From assembly GCA_965656785.1 (NCBI GenBank), contig CBFHLY010000003.1, forward strand, positions 1 to 64,000: a stretch of 64,000 bases of DNA. Direction: 5' to 3'. The DNA comes from JALQTD01 sp965656785 (lineage in GTDB: Bacteria > Bacteroidota > Bacteroidia > Flavobacteriales_D > Sanyastnellaceae). Below the pieces are notes generated by a model. That model ran no database searches and was not told the DNA's origin. It saw only the letters and a program-made list of their open reading frames with translations. This document shows positions 50,328 through 60,006 of this stretch, one piece after another. Position numbers and translations under genes: made by a program. How positions within the stretch are numbered: position 1 is the first letter of the stretch; each line of letters begins with the position of its first letter.

Positions 50328-52370
50328 ATGCCCCGCGTGCTCATGACCTCCGCCCTGCCGTATGCGAACGGACCGATCCACATCGGCCACATCGCCGGCG
50401 CCTACCTGCCCGCCGACATCCACGCCCGCTGGCGCCGCAGTGCCGGCCACGACGTGCTGTGGGTCTGCGGCTCCGACGAGCACGGCGCGGCCATCACGCT
50501 GCGCGCGAAAAAAGACGGCGTCACCCCCCGCGAAATCGTAGACACGTACCACGAGGAGATGCAAGCCGCCTTCCGCAGCCTGGACATTTCGTTCGACCAC
50601 TACAGCCGAACGAGCAGCGCGAAGCACCACCGCGTGGCGCAGGAGTTTTTCTTGACGCTGCTCGAGAAGGGGGCGTTCGAGGTGAAGACGGAGGCGCAGT
50701 TTTTCGACCCGGAGGCGCAGCAGTTCCTCGCGGATCGGTACATCACGGGGACGTGCCCGAAGTGCGAGGCGCCGGGAGCTTACGGGGACCAGTGCGAGAA
50801 GTGCGGGAGCGCGTTGTCGCCGACCGACCTCATCGACCCGAAGTCGACGCTCAGTGGCGCATCGCCCGTGTTGAAGGACACGACGCTGTGGTACCTGCCG
50901 ATGGACCGGCATGAGGGGTGGCTCCGGGAGTACATCGAGGAGGGGCGGCTCGATGGTGCGCCGCACCACGACGCTTCGGCTTGGAAGGCGCACGTCGTCG
51001 GGCAGTGCAAGAGCTGGATTGACGGGGGGTTGCAGGCGCGGGCGATGACGCGGGATTTGGACTGGGGGGTGCCCGTACCGGTGGAAGGGGCGGACGGCAA
51101 GGTGCTCTACGTGTGGCTGGATGCGCCGATCGGGTACATCACGAGCACGATGGAGTGGTGCGAGGCGAACGGGCAGGATTGGCGCGCGTGGTGGCAGTCG
51201 GCGGAGGCGGATTTGGTCCACTTCATCGGCAAGGACAACATCGTGTTCCACTGCCTGATTTTCCCGATTCTGCTGAAGGAACATGGCGGTTACAACCTGC
51301 CGGTGAATGTGCCCGCGAACGCGTTCATGAACTTGGAAGGCCAAAAAATTTCCACCTCGCGCAACTGGGCAGTCTGGGTGAAGGACTTCCTGGAAGAATT
51401 CCCGGATCGGAGCGAAGAGCTGCGTTACGTGCTCGCTTCCATCATGCCAGAACAAAAGGACAGCGAGTTCACGTGGCACGACTTCCGGGAGCGGGTGAAC
51501 AACGAGCTGGCGGACGTGCTGGGGAACTTCGTGAACCGGGTGCTCGTGCTCAACCGGAAGTTCCACGAGAGCTGCGTGCCGGCGGCGGGCGCGTTCACGG
51601 CGGAGGATGAAGCGGTGCTCTCGGCGTTGAATGCGGCTCCTGGGCGCATCGGTGATTTCATCGAGCGGCACCGGTATCGGGATGCGCTGCAGGAGGCGAT
51701 GGGCGTGGCGCGGCTCGGCAACAAGTACATGACCGAAACGGAGCCTTGGAAGGTGGCGAAAACCGACCCTGAGCGGGCGGCCACCCTCCTGCACGTGTGC
51801 ACCCAAATCACGGCGAACCTCGGCATCCTCCTCGAGCCCTTCCTGCCCCGCACGGCTTCAAAGCTCGCGGAGGCCTTCGGCGTGGCCGGCTTGCGTTGGT
51901 CGGATGCCCGAGCGGACCTCGTGTCGGCGGGCGCGGCATTGGGCGACTTGCCCATCCTGTTCGCCAAAGTCGATGCAGAGTGGGCCGAAATGATGCGCGC
52001 CCGCCTCGAGCAGCCGGTCGAACGCGCGGTGGAGCCGTTGAAGGACACCTGCACCTTCGACGACTTCATGAAGCTCGACCTGCGGGTGGGGGAAGTCACG
52101 GCGTGCGTGCCCGTTCCGAAAGCGAAGAAGCTGCTCCAGTTGACCGTCCAAACCGGCCTCGACGAACGCACGGTGGTTTCGGGCATCGCCGAGCACTTCA
52201 CACCCGAAGAGGTCGTGGGGCGGCGCGTCTGCGTCCTCGTCAACCTCGCACCACGGAAGCTGCGCGGGGTGGAAAGCCAAGGCATGGTCCTGATGGCCTC
52301 CACGAGCGATGGCGGCTTGCGATTTGTGACGCCAGAAGAAGGCACCGCGGCGGGCGACGTCATCGCGTGA
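50328..52370 (+). CDS. metG: Methionyl-tRNA synthetase with C-terminal tRNA-binding domain
   Basis: Charges tRNA-Met. The 680 residues include the class I signature HIGH (NGPIHIGHIAGAYLPADI region near 12-30), a CPKC...CEKC zinc knuckle near 145-165, the KMSKS-like KISTSR near 342, the anticodon-binding helical domain and a C-terminal EMAP/Trbp111 domain (DFMKLDLRVGEVTACVPVP, in part) that gives dimerisation and tRNA binding. ATG at 50328 (MPRVLMTSALPYANGP). A 432-base non-coding stretch with repeats follows. Confidence 0.96.
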   Translation: MPRVLMTSALPYANGPIHIGHIAGAYLPADIHARWRRSAGHDVLWVCGSDEHGAAITLRAKKDGVTPREIVDTYHEEMQAAFRSLDISFDHYSRTSSAKHHRVAQEFFLTLLEKGAFEVKTEAQFFDPEAQQFLADRYITGTCPKCEAPGAYGDQCEKCGSALSPTDLIDPKSTLSGASPVLKDTTLWYLPMDRHEGWLREYIEEGRLDGAPHHDASAWKAHVVGQCKSWIDGGLQARAMTRDLDWGVPVPVEGADGKVLYVWLDAPIGYITSTMEWCEANGQDWRAWWQSAEADLVHFIGKDNIVFHCLIFPILLKEHGGYNLPVNVPANAFMNLEGQKISTSRNWAVWVKDFLEEFPDRSEELRYVLASIMPEQKDSEFTWHDFRERVNNELADVLGNFVNRVLVLNRKFHESCVPAAGAFTAEDEAVLSALNAAPGRIGDFIERHRYRDALQEAMGVARLGNKYMTETEPWKVAKTDPERAATLLHVCTQITANLGILLEPFLPRTASKLAEAFGVAGLRWSDARADLVSAGAALGDLPILFAKVDAEWAEMMRARLEQPVERAVEPLKDTCTFDDFMKLDLRVGEVTACVPVPKAKKLLQLTVQTGLDERTVVSGIAEHFTPEEVVGRRVCVLVNLAPRKLRGVESQGMVLMASTSDGGLRFVTPEEGTAAGDVIA

Positions 52371-52389
52371 TCCTCCGATCCGATTGAAA

Positions 52390-52839
52390 CCGAACACATG
52401 ACGTCCTCGCGTGTGCCTTCGCTGGAATTGTAATCCCCACTTTCTTGAAAAAAGTGGCTGTTCAGCGGCCATTTCCCGGTCCAACGGGCGCTCCACCGGC
52501 CCAAACCCGCCAAAGTGGGGTTTCAATCATAGCGGTGCAAAAAAAAGGACCCGCAGGTCCCCGCCGCAGACCAGAAGTTGACCCTCTAAGTCGCGTTCCA
52601 TGTGCGGCCGAACACGTGCCGTCCTCCCGTTCGCCTTCGCTGGAGTTGTAATCCCCACTTTCCCGAAAAAAGCGGCCTCACAGCCGCCTTCTCCCAGTCC
52701 AATCCGCGCACTACCGGCCCACACCCCGCCAAAGTGGGGATTTCAATCGCAGCGGCGCAAAAAAAAAGGGGACCCGCAGGTCCCCTTTCGCAATTCGGCA
52801 GATCAGAAGTTGATCTTCAATGTTGCATTCCACGTGCGG
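52390..52839 (+). repeat. Imperfect tandem duplication of the TonB-receptor 3' end plus its downstream region
   Basis: Unit A (52390-52607) and unit B (52608-52839) align along their whole length, by eye roughly three quarters identical. Each unit has an inverted-repeat pair: TTGTAATCCCCACTTT at 52428-52443 and 52646-52661, with AAAGTGGGG(A/T)TTTCAA at 52512-52526 and 52731-52746. Each then has an A-run/GGACCCGCAGGTCC hairpin and a copy of the last codons of the receptor gene at 52803. In unit A these codons are degenerate (52569-52607). This fills the 432-base gap between metG and the receptor; I see no ORF in it. Confidence 0.75.
52759..52785 (-). terminator. Intrinsic terminator of the first TonB receptor gene
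   Basis: On the minus strand GGGGACC pairs with GGTCCCC (52768-52774 with 52779-52785, loop of 4), followed by a nine-base T run (A run 52759-52767 on the plus strand), 17 bases after the receptor stop. A decayed copy lies in unit A at about 52538-52562. Confidence 0.8.
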
Positions 52840-55568
52840 CCGAAACCGAACCACACGAAATTGCTCTTGTCGATGCCGTTCCACAGCTCCTCTTCAGAAG
52901 CGTCGTCTGAAGCGTGGATGTTCGTGTTCGATTCCGCGATGTACACCGTGTCGAACAGGTTGTTCACGTTCACGCGGAAGCTGGCATTGGTTCCGAGGAA
53001 GTCAAAACGCGAGGTCAAACCCAAGTCCACCAAAGCGTACGAGGGCAATTGCAGCGCTCCTGCGTTGTCCGGGCTCAAGAAGTCCCCGTTGATGGAGTAG
53101 TCCGCGTACAAACCGTCCACGTAACGCGCTGTCAAATCCGCATTGAACGTGCGGTTGATGCGGTAGTCCACACCCAAGAAGCCGGTCAACTGAGCCGCAT
53201 CGCCCACTTTCGCACCTTCCGTGTAGAGCGTTGCAGTGCCGAGTTCGTTTTGGTTCTCGTCAAAGATGGTGGCGTCAAAGTTCTTCGTGTACGTCCAATC
53301 ACCAAGCGACAACATGCCCGTCACCTTCAATCCGTTCACCGGGTAGTAGTTCGCTTCCACTTCGATGCCGTTGTGCTGGACATCGACGTCGCGGAACTGG
53401 GCGATGCCTTCCTGCATGGTCGAATCGTTCACCACCACATCCACCGACTGGGTCACGAAGCGGTTGCCCCACGTCGTGGCGTACGCGTTGACGTTGACCG
53501 TCAAGTTCTCGCTGCGGTAGCCGTAACCGATTTCAAAGGACGTGATTTGCTCGTTCTGCAGGTCGTCGTTCACGAAGTTCGCGTAGTTCGGGAACACCGC
53601 ATCGAAGTTTGGCTGACGGGAAATGACGCCTGCGTTGAAGAACACGTTCGACGATTCGCTCATGTTGTAGTTCGCACCGCCTTTCACGTAGCCGCCGTTG
53701 ATGTTCGCGACATCCGAAATCGGCAAGTTGGGCTGATCGAAGTAATCCTCGCGCTGGTAAGACTGGATCGAGAAACCGGCTTGTACCACCGCAGTCAGGT
53801 CGTCTTGGTTGTTGTACTCAACGAGTCCGTTGAAACCTGCCCACTTCACCAAACCGATGTTGTAGTAATCCATCTTCGGACCGTTGAGGCCCGTGTTGCG
53901 GAAAGGATCGGCGTCGATGGTCGTGTTGATGACTTGGCCCATGTTGTTTTGGTTCCCCGTTGAGTAGTAGCCGTCGAGGCCCATGAGGTTGTTCAACGCG
54001 CGGTAGTGGTAGCCCTTGTAGTTCCGGAGGTCCAAACCAACCGACGCCCGCAAGTTGTCCTTGTTGTATTCCAAATTCGAGATCACACCGACCCAGTCGT
54101 GCGAGTTCATCGAAGCGCGGCGCACCTCAACAGCGCGGTTCACGTCCTCCCCGTTGTAGCCATTCGAACCGATGAGTTGGTTGTAGAACGGGCTCGACGT
54201 CAAGGAGTCGGTCGTGCCGTAGCCGTTGGTCGTGGCGATGTTCGCTGCGACCACTGCATCGAAGTCGATGAAGCCGTCCGCATCGCGCGAACCGAGGCTG
54301 TCCTCGAGGTAGTGCTGGGTCAAGTCCGCATTGTACGGGTGGTTGTTGATGTCGCCGTTGCGGAAGTACGCACCGCGTGGGCCCGTTCCACCACCGCGAC
54401 CTGCCGAACCGTAAATCGACGTGTTCAACGTCAAGTTCTCCGTGATCGTCCAATCCCAGTTGAACGTCGCGAGCGGCTTGTTGTAGAAGTTCCGGCGCAT
54501 GTTGAACTCCTGGCGCTCGTTGTCGATGGTCATGAAACCTGCGTCGGTGTTCCAACGGCGGTCGATGCCCGCTTCACCGAAGTTCTCGTAGTCGCGGATG
54601 GACACCCACGCGTCGCGCTGGTGGTGCCATTGGCCGGCGCCCAAGAACGAGAGGTTCAATGCGTGCTTCGATCCGTCGGGCTGGTAACCGATGGCACCAA
54701 AGTAGGTGGTGCCAGCACCGGCCGTGCCGTAAACGTAGCCGTCGCCTGACCATTGGCTCAAGAGGAACGAAGAGGCCCAACCGTTGTCGTTTTTGCCTGA
54801 GCTGTAGCTCACAGACGTCTTCATGTAGCCGTCGTTACCGATGGTTTCGGAAACGGAACCGCCGCGCTCCATTTGGGCCGCCTTCGTGAAGATGGAGACC
54901 GTACCGCCCACTGAAGGGACGGCGAGGCGAGAAGCCCCGAGGCCGCGCTGGATTTGGATGCCGGAAGCCACGTCCGTCAAACCCTGCCAGTTCGACCAGT
55001 ACACCCAACCGTTCTCCATGTCGTTGACCGGCTGGCCGTTGATGAGGAACGACGTGTTGCGCTGATCGAATCCGCGCAACGAAATGCGGGAGTCGCCGTA
55101 GCCACCGCCTTGCTTCGTGGCGTACACACCCGGCGTGCGGTTCATGATTTCCGGGAACTCCTGGTTACCGACTTTCAACGCGATTTCGGCGGGGGAGATG
55201 GTCGAAACCGCCACCGGGGTTTCGCGCTCCTTCGCCACGTCCACCACGTTCGTGATGATGGTCGCTGCGGCCAAACCGAGCGCCGTCGGCTCCAATGAAA
55301 TCACCCCCATGTCCGCCTTCGCAGCGAGCAGGGCCGTTTCGTATCCGATGAAGGATACGGTGATGTTGCCCGTGGGCTGGGCGTTCAGCGAGAACGTACC
55401 ATCTGCTGCGGCAGCAACGCCTGAGGTGGCACCTTCGACCATGACGGTTGCACCGGGAAGTGCACCTCCAGTAGAGGCATCCGTCACCTTACCAACAATC
55501 TGCGCCATCGACACGGAGGTCAACGCACAGAAGAGGCCCAGGAGGGCGAATCGAAACATTTGAGACAT
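52803..55568 (-). CDS. TonB-dependent outer-membrane receptor (copy 1)
   Basis: A 921-residue receptor: signal peptide (MSQMFRFALLGLFCALTSVS), an N-terminal carboxypeptidase-regulatory-like domain (GKVTDASTGGALPGATVMVE, in part), a plug domain (GDSRISLRGFDQRNTSFLI ... PVNDMENGWVYWSNW near 165-205) and a 22-strand barrel whose last residues end in Phe (NATLKINF). It imports a siderophore, sugar or peptide; no SusD-like partner gene is adjacent, so it is not a SusCD pair. A second receptor with the same plug motif lies 1.5 kb away. Start ATG at 55568 opens the signal peptide. Confidence 0.9.
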   Translation of the reverse strand: MSQMFRFALLGLFCALTSVSMAQIVGKVTDASTGGALPGATVMVEGATSGVAAAADGTFSLNAQPTGNITVSFIGYETALLAAKADMGVISLEPTALGLAAATIITNVVDVAKERETPVAVSTISPAEIALKVGNQEFPEIMNRTPGVYATKQGGGYGDSRISLRGFDQRNTSFLINGQPVNDMENGWVYWSNWQGLTDVASGIQIQRGLGASRLAVPSVGGTVSIFTKAAQMERGGSVSETIGNDGYMKTSVSYSSGKNDNGWASSFLLSQWSGDGYVYGTAGAGTTYFGAIGYQPDGSKHALNLSFLGAGQWHHQRDAWVSIRDYENFGEAGIDRRWNTDAGFMTIDNERQEFNMRRNFYNKPLATFNWDWTITENLTLNTSIYGSAGRGGGTGPRGAYFRNGDINNHPYNADLTQHYLEDSLGSRDADGFIDFDAVVAANIATTNGYGTTDSLTSSPFYNQLIGSNGYNGEDVNRAVEVRRASMNSHDWVGVISNLEYNKDNLRASVGLDLRNYKGYHYRALNNLMGLDGYYSTGNQNNMGQVINTTIDADPFRNTGLNGPKMDYYNIGLVKWAGFNGLVEYNNQDDLTAVVQAGFSIQSYQREDYFDQPNLPISDVANINGGYVKGGANYNMSESSNVFFNAGVISRQPNFDAVFPNYANFVNDDLQNEQITSFEIGYGYRSENLTVNVNAYATTWGNRFVTQSVDVVVNDSTMQEGIAQFRDVDVQHNGIEVEANYYPVNGLKVTGMLSLGDWTYTKNFDATIFDENQNELGTATLYTEGAKVGDAAQLTGFLGVDYRINRTFNADLTARYVDGLYADYSINGDFLSPDNAGALQLPSYALVDLGLTSRFDFLGTNASFRVNVNNLFDTVYIAESNTNIHASDDASEEELWNGIDKSNFVWFGFGRTWNATLKINF

Positions 55569-55799
55569 GTTCAACGGTGTTGAGGGGTTAGTTTTCGGCT
55601 GCGAAATTCCCTTTTTTCCTAACAAATCGGACGGACCCAAGTCACGCAGCCCCGCAACACGAGGAAGTTTAAGTTTACGAAAATTGGCAAAACCCGCGAA
55701 TCCACAACCGATTCAAACGCGACCACACGGCTTTGTCCAGCCCAACCAACACGAAAAATTTCACATTCCCTTAACATTAAGGCGTGCGAACGAATGGGT

Positions 55800-55807
55800 T
55801 AGTTTTG
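55800..55807 (+). promoter_or_regulatory. Promoter -7 box of the response-regulator gene
   Basis: TAGTTTTG (TAnnTTTG) lies 18 bases before the ATG at 55826, in the 257-base region shared with the divergent receptor gene. Apart from this box I see nothing distinct in that region. Confidence 0.4.
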
Positions 55808-55825
55808 GGGCTCAATCGGCTCGAA

Positions 55826-56368
55826 ATGACCTTGCAAGATTTCGTGGTGTTGTACGTCGACGATGAACCGGCGAACCTGTTTGCTTTCCGGGCGGCGTTC
55901 CGCAAGGAGGTGATGGTGTTGACGGCAGCCTCGATGAACGAAGGGCTGATGGTCTTGGCGGACCAGCCCGTGGATTTGCTCATCACTGACCAAATCATGC
56001 CCGAGGGCACCGGCCTCGAATTCCTCCAGCGCACCCTGCAGGACTTCCCTGATTTGCAGCGCATTTTGATCACGGCTCATGGGCATTTGGATTTGGTCCG
56101 CCAAGCGCTCAATGATGGGAAAATCCATTGGTACCTCGAAAAACCGTGGGACGAAGCGCAGCTGCTCGGCATCATCCGCCAAGCGTTCGCCGAAATCACG
56201 GACCGGGACCACCGCCGCGATCAAATCAACGCGCTCGCACGGCAGTTGTTCCAAAGCCGGCAACGCGTCGCGAGATTGCTCGAACACCTGCACCAAGTGG
56301 GCGACCTCGAAGGGTCGGTCATCGCGCAATCCATCCTCCAATTGATGGACCGCTCCGAAAAAGGCTAA
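55826..56368 (+). CDS. Single-domain-type response regulator with helical tail
   Basis: A 180-residue protein with a CheY-like receiver (about 1-125) and a helical C-terminal extension (about 130-180: ALARQLFQSRQRVARLL) that is not a recognisable DNA-binding domain. Receiver features: the acidic pair DDE near 12-14, the phospho-Asp in LLITDQIMPEGTG near 58, Thr in ITAHG, and Lys in LEKPWDE near 110. The tail may pair with a kinase or mediate dimerisation. No histidine kinase is adjacent. The ATG at 55826 is preferred; an in-frame GTG at 55784 would add 14 residues. Confidence 0.85.
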   Translation: MTLQDFVVLYVDDEPANLFAFRAAFRKEVMVLTAASMNEGLMVLADQPVDLLITDQIMPEGTGLEFLQRTLQDFPDLQRILITAHGHLDLVRQALNDGKIHWYLEKPWDEAQLLGIIRQAFAEITDRDHRRDQINALARQLFQSRQRVARLLEHLHQVGDLEGSVIAQSILQLMDRSEKG

Positions 56369-56421
56369 CGGATTCGAAATTTTTTCAGGCCGAAGTTGAA
56401 ACCCTTGGGTGAAATCTTGCG

Positions 56422-56429
56422 TATCTTTG
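56422..56429 (+). promoter_or_regulatory. Promoter -7 box of the tRNA-Thr gene
   Basis: TATCTTTG, an exact TAnnTTTG match, lies 13 bases before the mature tRNA start. Confidence 0.5.
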
Positions 56430-56442
56430 CCGTCGCGTTTTT

Positions 56443-56518
<76 letters not shown>

Positions 56519-56525
56519 CGAAATG

Positions 56526-56556
56526 AAAAGGCCGCCCCGTCGAGGGCGGCCTTTTT
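56526..56556 (+). terminator. Terminator after tRNA-Thr, probably bidirectional
   Basis: GGCCGCCC (56530-56537) pairs with GGGCGGCC (56544-56551), flanked by AAAA on the left and TTTTT on the right, so it can end both the tRNA transcript and the convergent lipoprotein transcript. Confidence 0.8.
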
Positions 56557-56577
56557 CGTGCAATGGTGTTCGAACTT

Positions 56578-57024
56578 TCAGAGCGTCAGTTCCAATTGCA
56601 AGCACGTGTTTGCTTCGAAGTTCAAGACCCCGGACCACCACGTGTCTCCCCAGTCGTCAACGACCTCATACGTGGCAGCGAGCGCTGTGGACTTGCCCAT
56701 GTCCTTCGTAATTGTGATGGACGCGTTGTCTCCGCAAGCAGGAGCTCCTGTCCAGTATTGCGTTGTGGCAGTGGAACCGACAATTTGGCCATCGACATAG
56801 AAGTTCAGGCTCGCACTGTCCCAATCGACCAATTCGGCACTTGCCGCTGCGCCATACCACAATACAATTTGGCCTTCGTATTCACAGGACCCATCGAAAT
56901 TGTCCGCCGTAGGGTCGTAATTCACGGCATCCGCATCCGTGCAACCGTCAACCTGACACCCCGCCAAAGACAGGGCAGAAACCACCAAAACCAACCCCCA
57001 AGAAGTCGCATTGAACTTGCTCAT
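56578..57024 (-). CDS. Small lipoprotein with DGSC-type calcium/disulfide motif
   Basis: A 148-residue exported lipoprotein: signal peptide with lipobox ALSLAGC, the acylated Cys near residue 23. Immediately after it is CTDADAVNYDPTADNFDGSC, the Bacteroidota-typical C-T-D-x-x-A-x-N-Y-x-P-x-A-x-x-x-D-G-S-C repeat found in surface proteins. The rest is predicted beta-rich with no enzyme motif. Start ATG at 57024 opens the signal peptide. The upstream strip to 57110 is clearly more AT-rich than its surroundings. Function unknown. Confidence 0.8.
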   Translation of the reverse strand: MSKFNATSWGLVLVVSALSLAGCQVDGCTDADAVNYDPTADNFDGSCEYEGQIVLWYGAAASAELVDWDSASLNFYVDGQIVGSTATTQYWTGAPACGDNASITITKDMGKSTALAATYEVVDDWGDTWWSGVLNFEANTCLQLELTL

Positions 57025-57111
57025 TTTGTTTTGAATTTTGAAACAGGAGCAAGTTATATATTCCTTAAACAAAACCCCGTTAAATACTAAACAAACCCAT
57101 CATTTAACACT

Positions 57112-59961
57112 TCAGACTTCGACTTTTACAGACAAGCTGAAGGTGCGGCCGTACGACCAATAGCCTTCGAGTCTGCCGTTGCTGACGGTGCCTTGGAGCT
57201 TGTCGCCGGTGAATGGATCGGTGAAGAATGTCTCGTCGGCCTCGTTCATGTAAATGTTGTCGAGGGCGTTTTGGACGTTGATGCCGACGCGGCAGTTCCA
57301 GCCGTCGAGTCGGAAGACCTTGCTGGCGCGGACGTCGAGGTAACCGTAGGCCGGCAGTTCGACCGGTTGCAGGCCCGCGTAGTCCGGGTTCGTGCGGTCC
57401 GAATCGACGTTGAATTGGGCGAACAGGTTCCAGTTGTAGACGTAGGAGGCGCCGAGGCGGATGCCGGAGGGGAGCGTGGTGTTCGCGAGGAAACCGATTT
57501 GGCTTTGAGGCGCATCGCTCACCTTCAAGCCCGCGGAATAGATGTAGAGCGAATCGATGACGGCGCCGCCTTCCTCGGCGGTGATGGCGGCCTCCACGTT
57601 GTTCTCCCAGCGCCAATTGCCGAACGACGCCATGCCGCCGACTTCGAGCCAGCGGGTGGGTTGGCTGCGGACTTCGAGCTCGATGCCGTCGTGGGTTTGG
57701 GTGAGGCCGCGGATGAAGGCGCGGTATTCCGTGCCGTCGGGTCGGAGCAAGGGGGCGGACAGGATGGTCTTGTCGCGCCATTGCGTGTGGTAGGCGTTGA
57801 GGTCGACGGCGAGTTTGCGGAAGCGCACGCGGTAGCCGACTTCTGCCGCAAGGACCTTTTCGTTCGTGAGCTGTTCGGCGGTGAGGATGTTGGAAAAGTT
57901 CGTGAAGACGTAGGGAAGGAACGGCGCGCGCGAGTAGTAGCCCGCGTTGACGTAAGCGTTGCTGCGTTCACCGATTTCGATGCTGCCGCCCGCCTTCGCG
58001 TTGTAGCCGATGCTGCCTGCGCGCTCGCTTTTGATGCCGTAGACGAACTCATCGGCCATGGTGGCGACGCCGGTCAACGGGTCGACGGTGGTGACCGGCT
58101 GAACACCCGTTTCTTCATAGCGGAAGTACTTGTAGGGGTCGATGCGGCGGTAGGTCGTGTAGCTGAGGGTGGCGGCGGCGAAGGCCGAGATGCCGTTGTG
58201 GTGGTATTCGATTTGGCCAAATCCACCCGCGTAGCCCACGCGCCCCACGTCGTCGTAATCCACCACATCCCCCGGCCGCGCCATCAGCGCATAGTCCGGA
58301 TTCACGCCGTAACCATCCGTGCTGCTGAACGACTGCAAATAAAAATCCCCGCCCAGCAGGTTGTCCACGGTCGTGTAGTGCTTGCCGCTGTAAAACCGCG
58401 CGTCGATGCCCGCGATCAGGTTCACCTTCTCGTTCCGCTCCGAATGCAACGTCGACAGCACCCCGGTCCAAAAATGATCGTTGTGCGCCCGCTCCAAGCT
58501 GCTCCGCGTGCGCCCGCCGACCACCGGCTGGCCATCCACCGTGACGGGATCTCCCGCCATGTGCAGGGTGTCGGACCACGCGCCCACCGCCTCATCGTAG
58601 GCGATTTGATTCGCCGCATACGTCACCGGCTGGGTGTTCGAACTGTTCGATTGGTACAGGTAATCCCAATTCAACGTGGTCTTCACCGTGCGCAACTCCG
58701 CGTCACCGTACTCGTCCAGCGTCACCAGCGTTTCGCTCAAACGCGGATTGCTCGTGCCGTCGTAGCGCGACCCCCAACCGCGTCCAAAACTGGCGTACGC
58801 ACTGGTCGCAAGGTGCGTGCGGTCGCTGACCTTCCAGTAGTGGTTCAGCGCCACCTGCGGCTTGTGGTAGTGGTTGACGCGTGCATTCAAGACCTCCCCG
58901 TTGAGCAGGCCCCAATCGTCGTTCCAGCGGTGCGCCTCGTAGCCGAGGGCTTGCAAGTCATTGAAGCGCTCGACCGTCAAGTTGCCGCGGCGCTGGCCGT
59001 GGGTTTGCGGGGCGCCGATGGCCGTGAAGACGAGGCGCTGCCCACCGAAATCCTTCGCGGCGGTGAGGAAGTAGCTCCACGCGTCGATGAAGGTCGCGTC
59101 GACGTAGGCGTTGCCGCTCGTTCGACTGCCGACGGCGCTCACCGCCCAGCCGTTTTCCATCACGCCCGTACTCAGGCTGAGCATGGTTTTGTAGCGGCCG
59201 TAGTCGGTGACGCTTTGGACCAAACTCGCCCCGCGCTCCACATCCGTGGCCTTCGTGATGATGTTCAACGTGCCGCCCACGGAGTTGATGGCGAGCTTCG
59301 AAGCGCCCAATCCCCGCTGCACCTGCATCGTGCTGACGGCGTCACCCAACCCTGCCCAATTCGACCAGTACACCCAGCCGTTCTCCATGTCGTTCACCGG
59401 AATGCCGTTGATGAGCACCGCCACGTTCCGCTGGTCAAAGCCGCGGATGTTGATGCGGCTGTCGCCAAAACCGCCTCCGCCCTTGGTCGCGTACACCCCC
59501 GGCGTGATGTTCAGGGTCTCCACGAGCTCGCGGTCCCCCTGCACCTCCTCGATGGTGCGCGCGTCGAGGGTCGACACGGCCACAGGCGTCGCGCGGTCGA
59601 GGGCGACGGACGCGATGACTTGGGCTTCCTCGAGGCCGATGGTCATGGAGGCCAATGCGATTTCGCCGAGGTCCCGGCGTTCGGCGCCAGAAGCGGGGAG
59701 GGTGACCGACACGGACTGTTGGGCGTAGCCGATCATTTGGAACTCGATGCCGAGTTCACCGGTACCGCGGACCGTCATTTGGAACGCGCCATCGAGGTCG
59801 GTGAAGGCGCCGGCCGACGTGCCGGGAGCGAAGACCGCCACACCGATGAGGGGCTGGTTCGTCCCCTGCTCCACGCAGCGGCCGGTCAACGTCAGGGACT
59901 GGCCCCAACCCGTTGTGGTCAAGGCGATCAGGGCGAGGAGGAGGAAACGGGGTGCAAGCAT
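57112..59961 (-). CDS. TonB-dependent outer-membrane receptor (copy 2)
   Basis: A 949-residue receptor with signal peptide (MLAPRFLLLALIALTTTGWG), a carboxypeptidase-regulatory-like domain (GRCVEQGTNQPLIGVAVF), a plug with GDSRINIRGFDQRNVAVLI and PVNDMENGWVYWSNW near 165-205, and a 22-strand barrel. It shares almost the same plug motifs as the receptor at 52.8 kb, so the two are paralogues and probably transport related substrates. No SusD-like or permease gene is adjacent to identify the ligand. The final strand ends KVEV rather than in an aromatic residue. A very long frame on the opposite strand is a shadow of this gene. Confidence 0.9.
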   Translation of the reverse strand: MLAPRFLLLALIALTTTGWGQSLTLTGRCVEQGTNQPLIGVAVFAPGTSAGAFTDLDGAFQMTVRGTGELGIEFQMIGYAQQSVSVTLPASGAERRDLGEIALASMTIGLEEAQVIASVALDRATPVAVSTLDARTIEEVQGDRELVETLNITPGVYATKGGGGFGDSRINIRGFDQRNVAVLINGIPVNDMENGWVYWSNWAGLGDAVSTMQVQRGLGASKLAINSVGGTLNIITKATDVERGASLVQSVTDYGRYKTMLSLSTGVMENGWAVSAVGSRTSGNAYVDATFIDAWSYFLTAAKDFGGQRLVFTAIGAPQTHGQRRGNLTVERFNDLQALGYEAHRWNDDWGLLNGEVLNARVNHYHKPQVALNHYWKVSDRTHLATSAYASFGRGWGSRYDGTSNPRLSETLVTLDEYGDAELRTVKTTLNWDYLYQSNSSNTQPVTYAANQIAYDEAVGAWSDTLHMAGDPVTVDGQPVVGGRTRSSLERAHNDHFWTGVLSTLHSERNEKVNLIAGIDARFYSGKHYTTVDNLLGGDFYLQSFSSTDGYGVNPDYALMARPGDVVDYDDVGRVGYAGGFGQIEYHHNGISAFAAATLSYTTYRRIDPYKYFRYEETGVQPVTTVDPLTGVATMADEFVYGIKSERAGSIGYNAKAGGSIEIGERSNAYVNAGYYSRAPFLPYVFTNFSNILTAEQLTNEKVLAAEVGYRVRFRKLAVDLNAYHTQWRDKTILSAPLLRPDGTEYRAFIRGLTQTHDGIELEVRSQPTRWLEVGGMASFGNWRWENNVEAAITAEEGGAVIDSLYIYSAGLKVSDAPQSQIGFLANTTLPSGIRLGASYVYNWNLFAQFNVDSDRTNPDYAGLQPVELPAYGYLDVRASKVFRLDGWNCRVGINVQNALDNIYMNEADETFFTDPFTGDKLQGTVSNGRLEGYWSYGRTFSLSVKVEV

Positions 59962-59980
59962 GGTGCGCGGTTTTCGGCCC

Positions 59981-59988
59981 GAAAGATA
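59981..59988 (-). promoter_or_regulatory. Possible promoter -7 box of the second TonB receptor gene
   Basis: On the minus strand TATCTTTC differs from TAnnTTTG only in the last base and lies 19 bases before the ATG at 59961. Confidence 0.3.
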
Positions 59989-60006
59989 GCCGCCGCGCGC
60001 ACGTGG

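Noticed and set aside
50247..51806. Upstream extension of the ldcA frame across metG.
   Set aside because: Homology to the S66 peptidase family begins exactly at the ATG at 50246; the extension is complement of metG.
52390..52839. CRISPR-like repeats.
   Set aside because: Only two long units are present, with no short regular repeats and no spacers.
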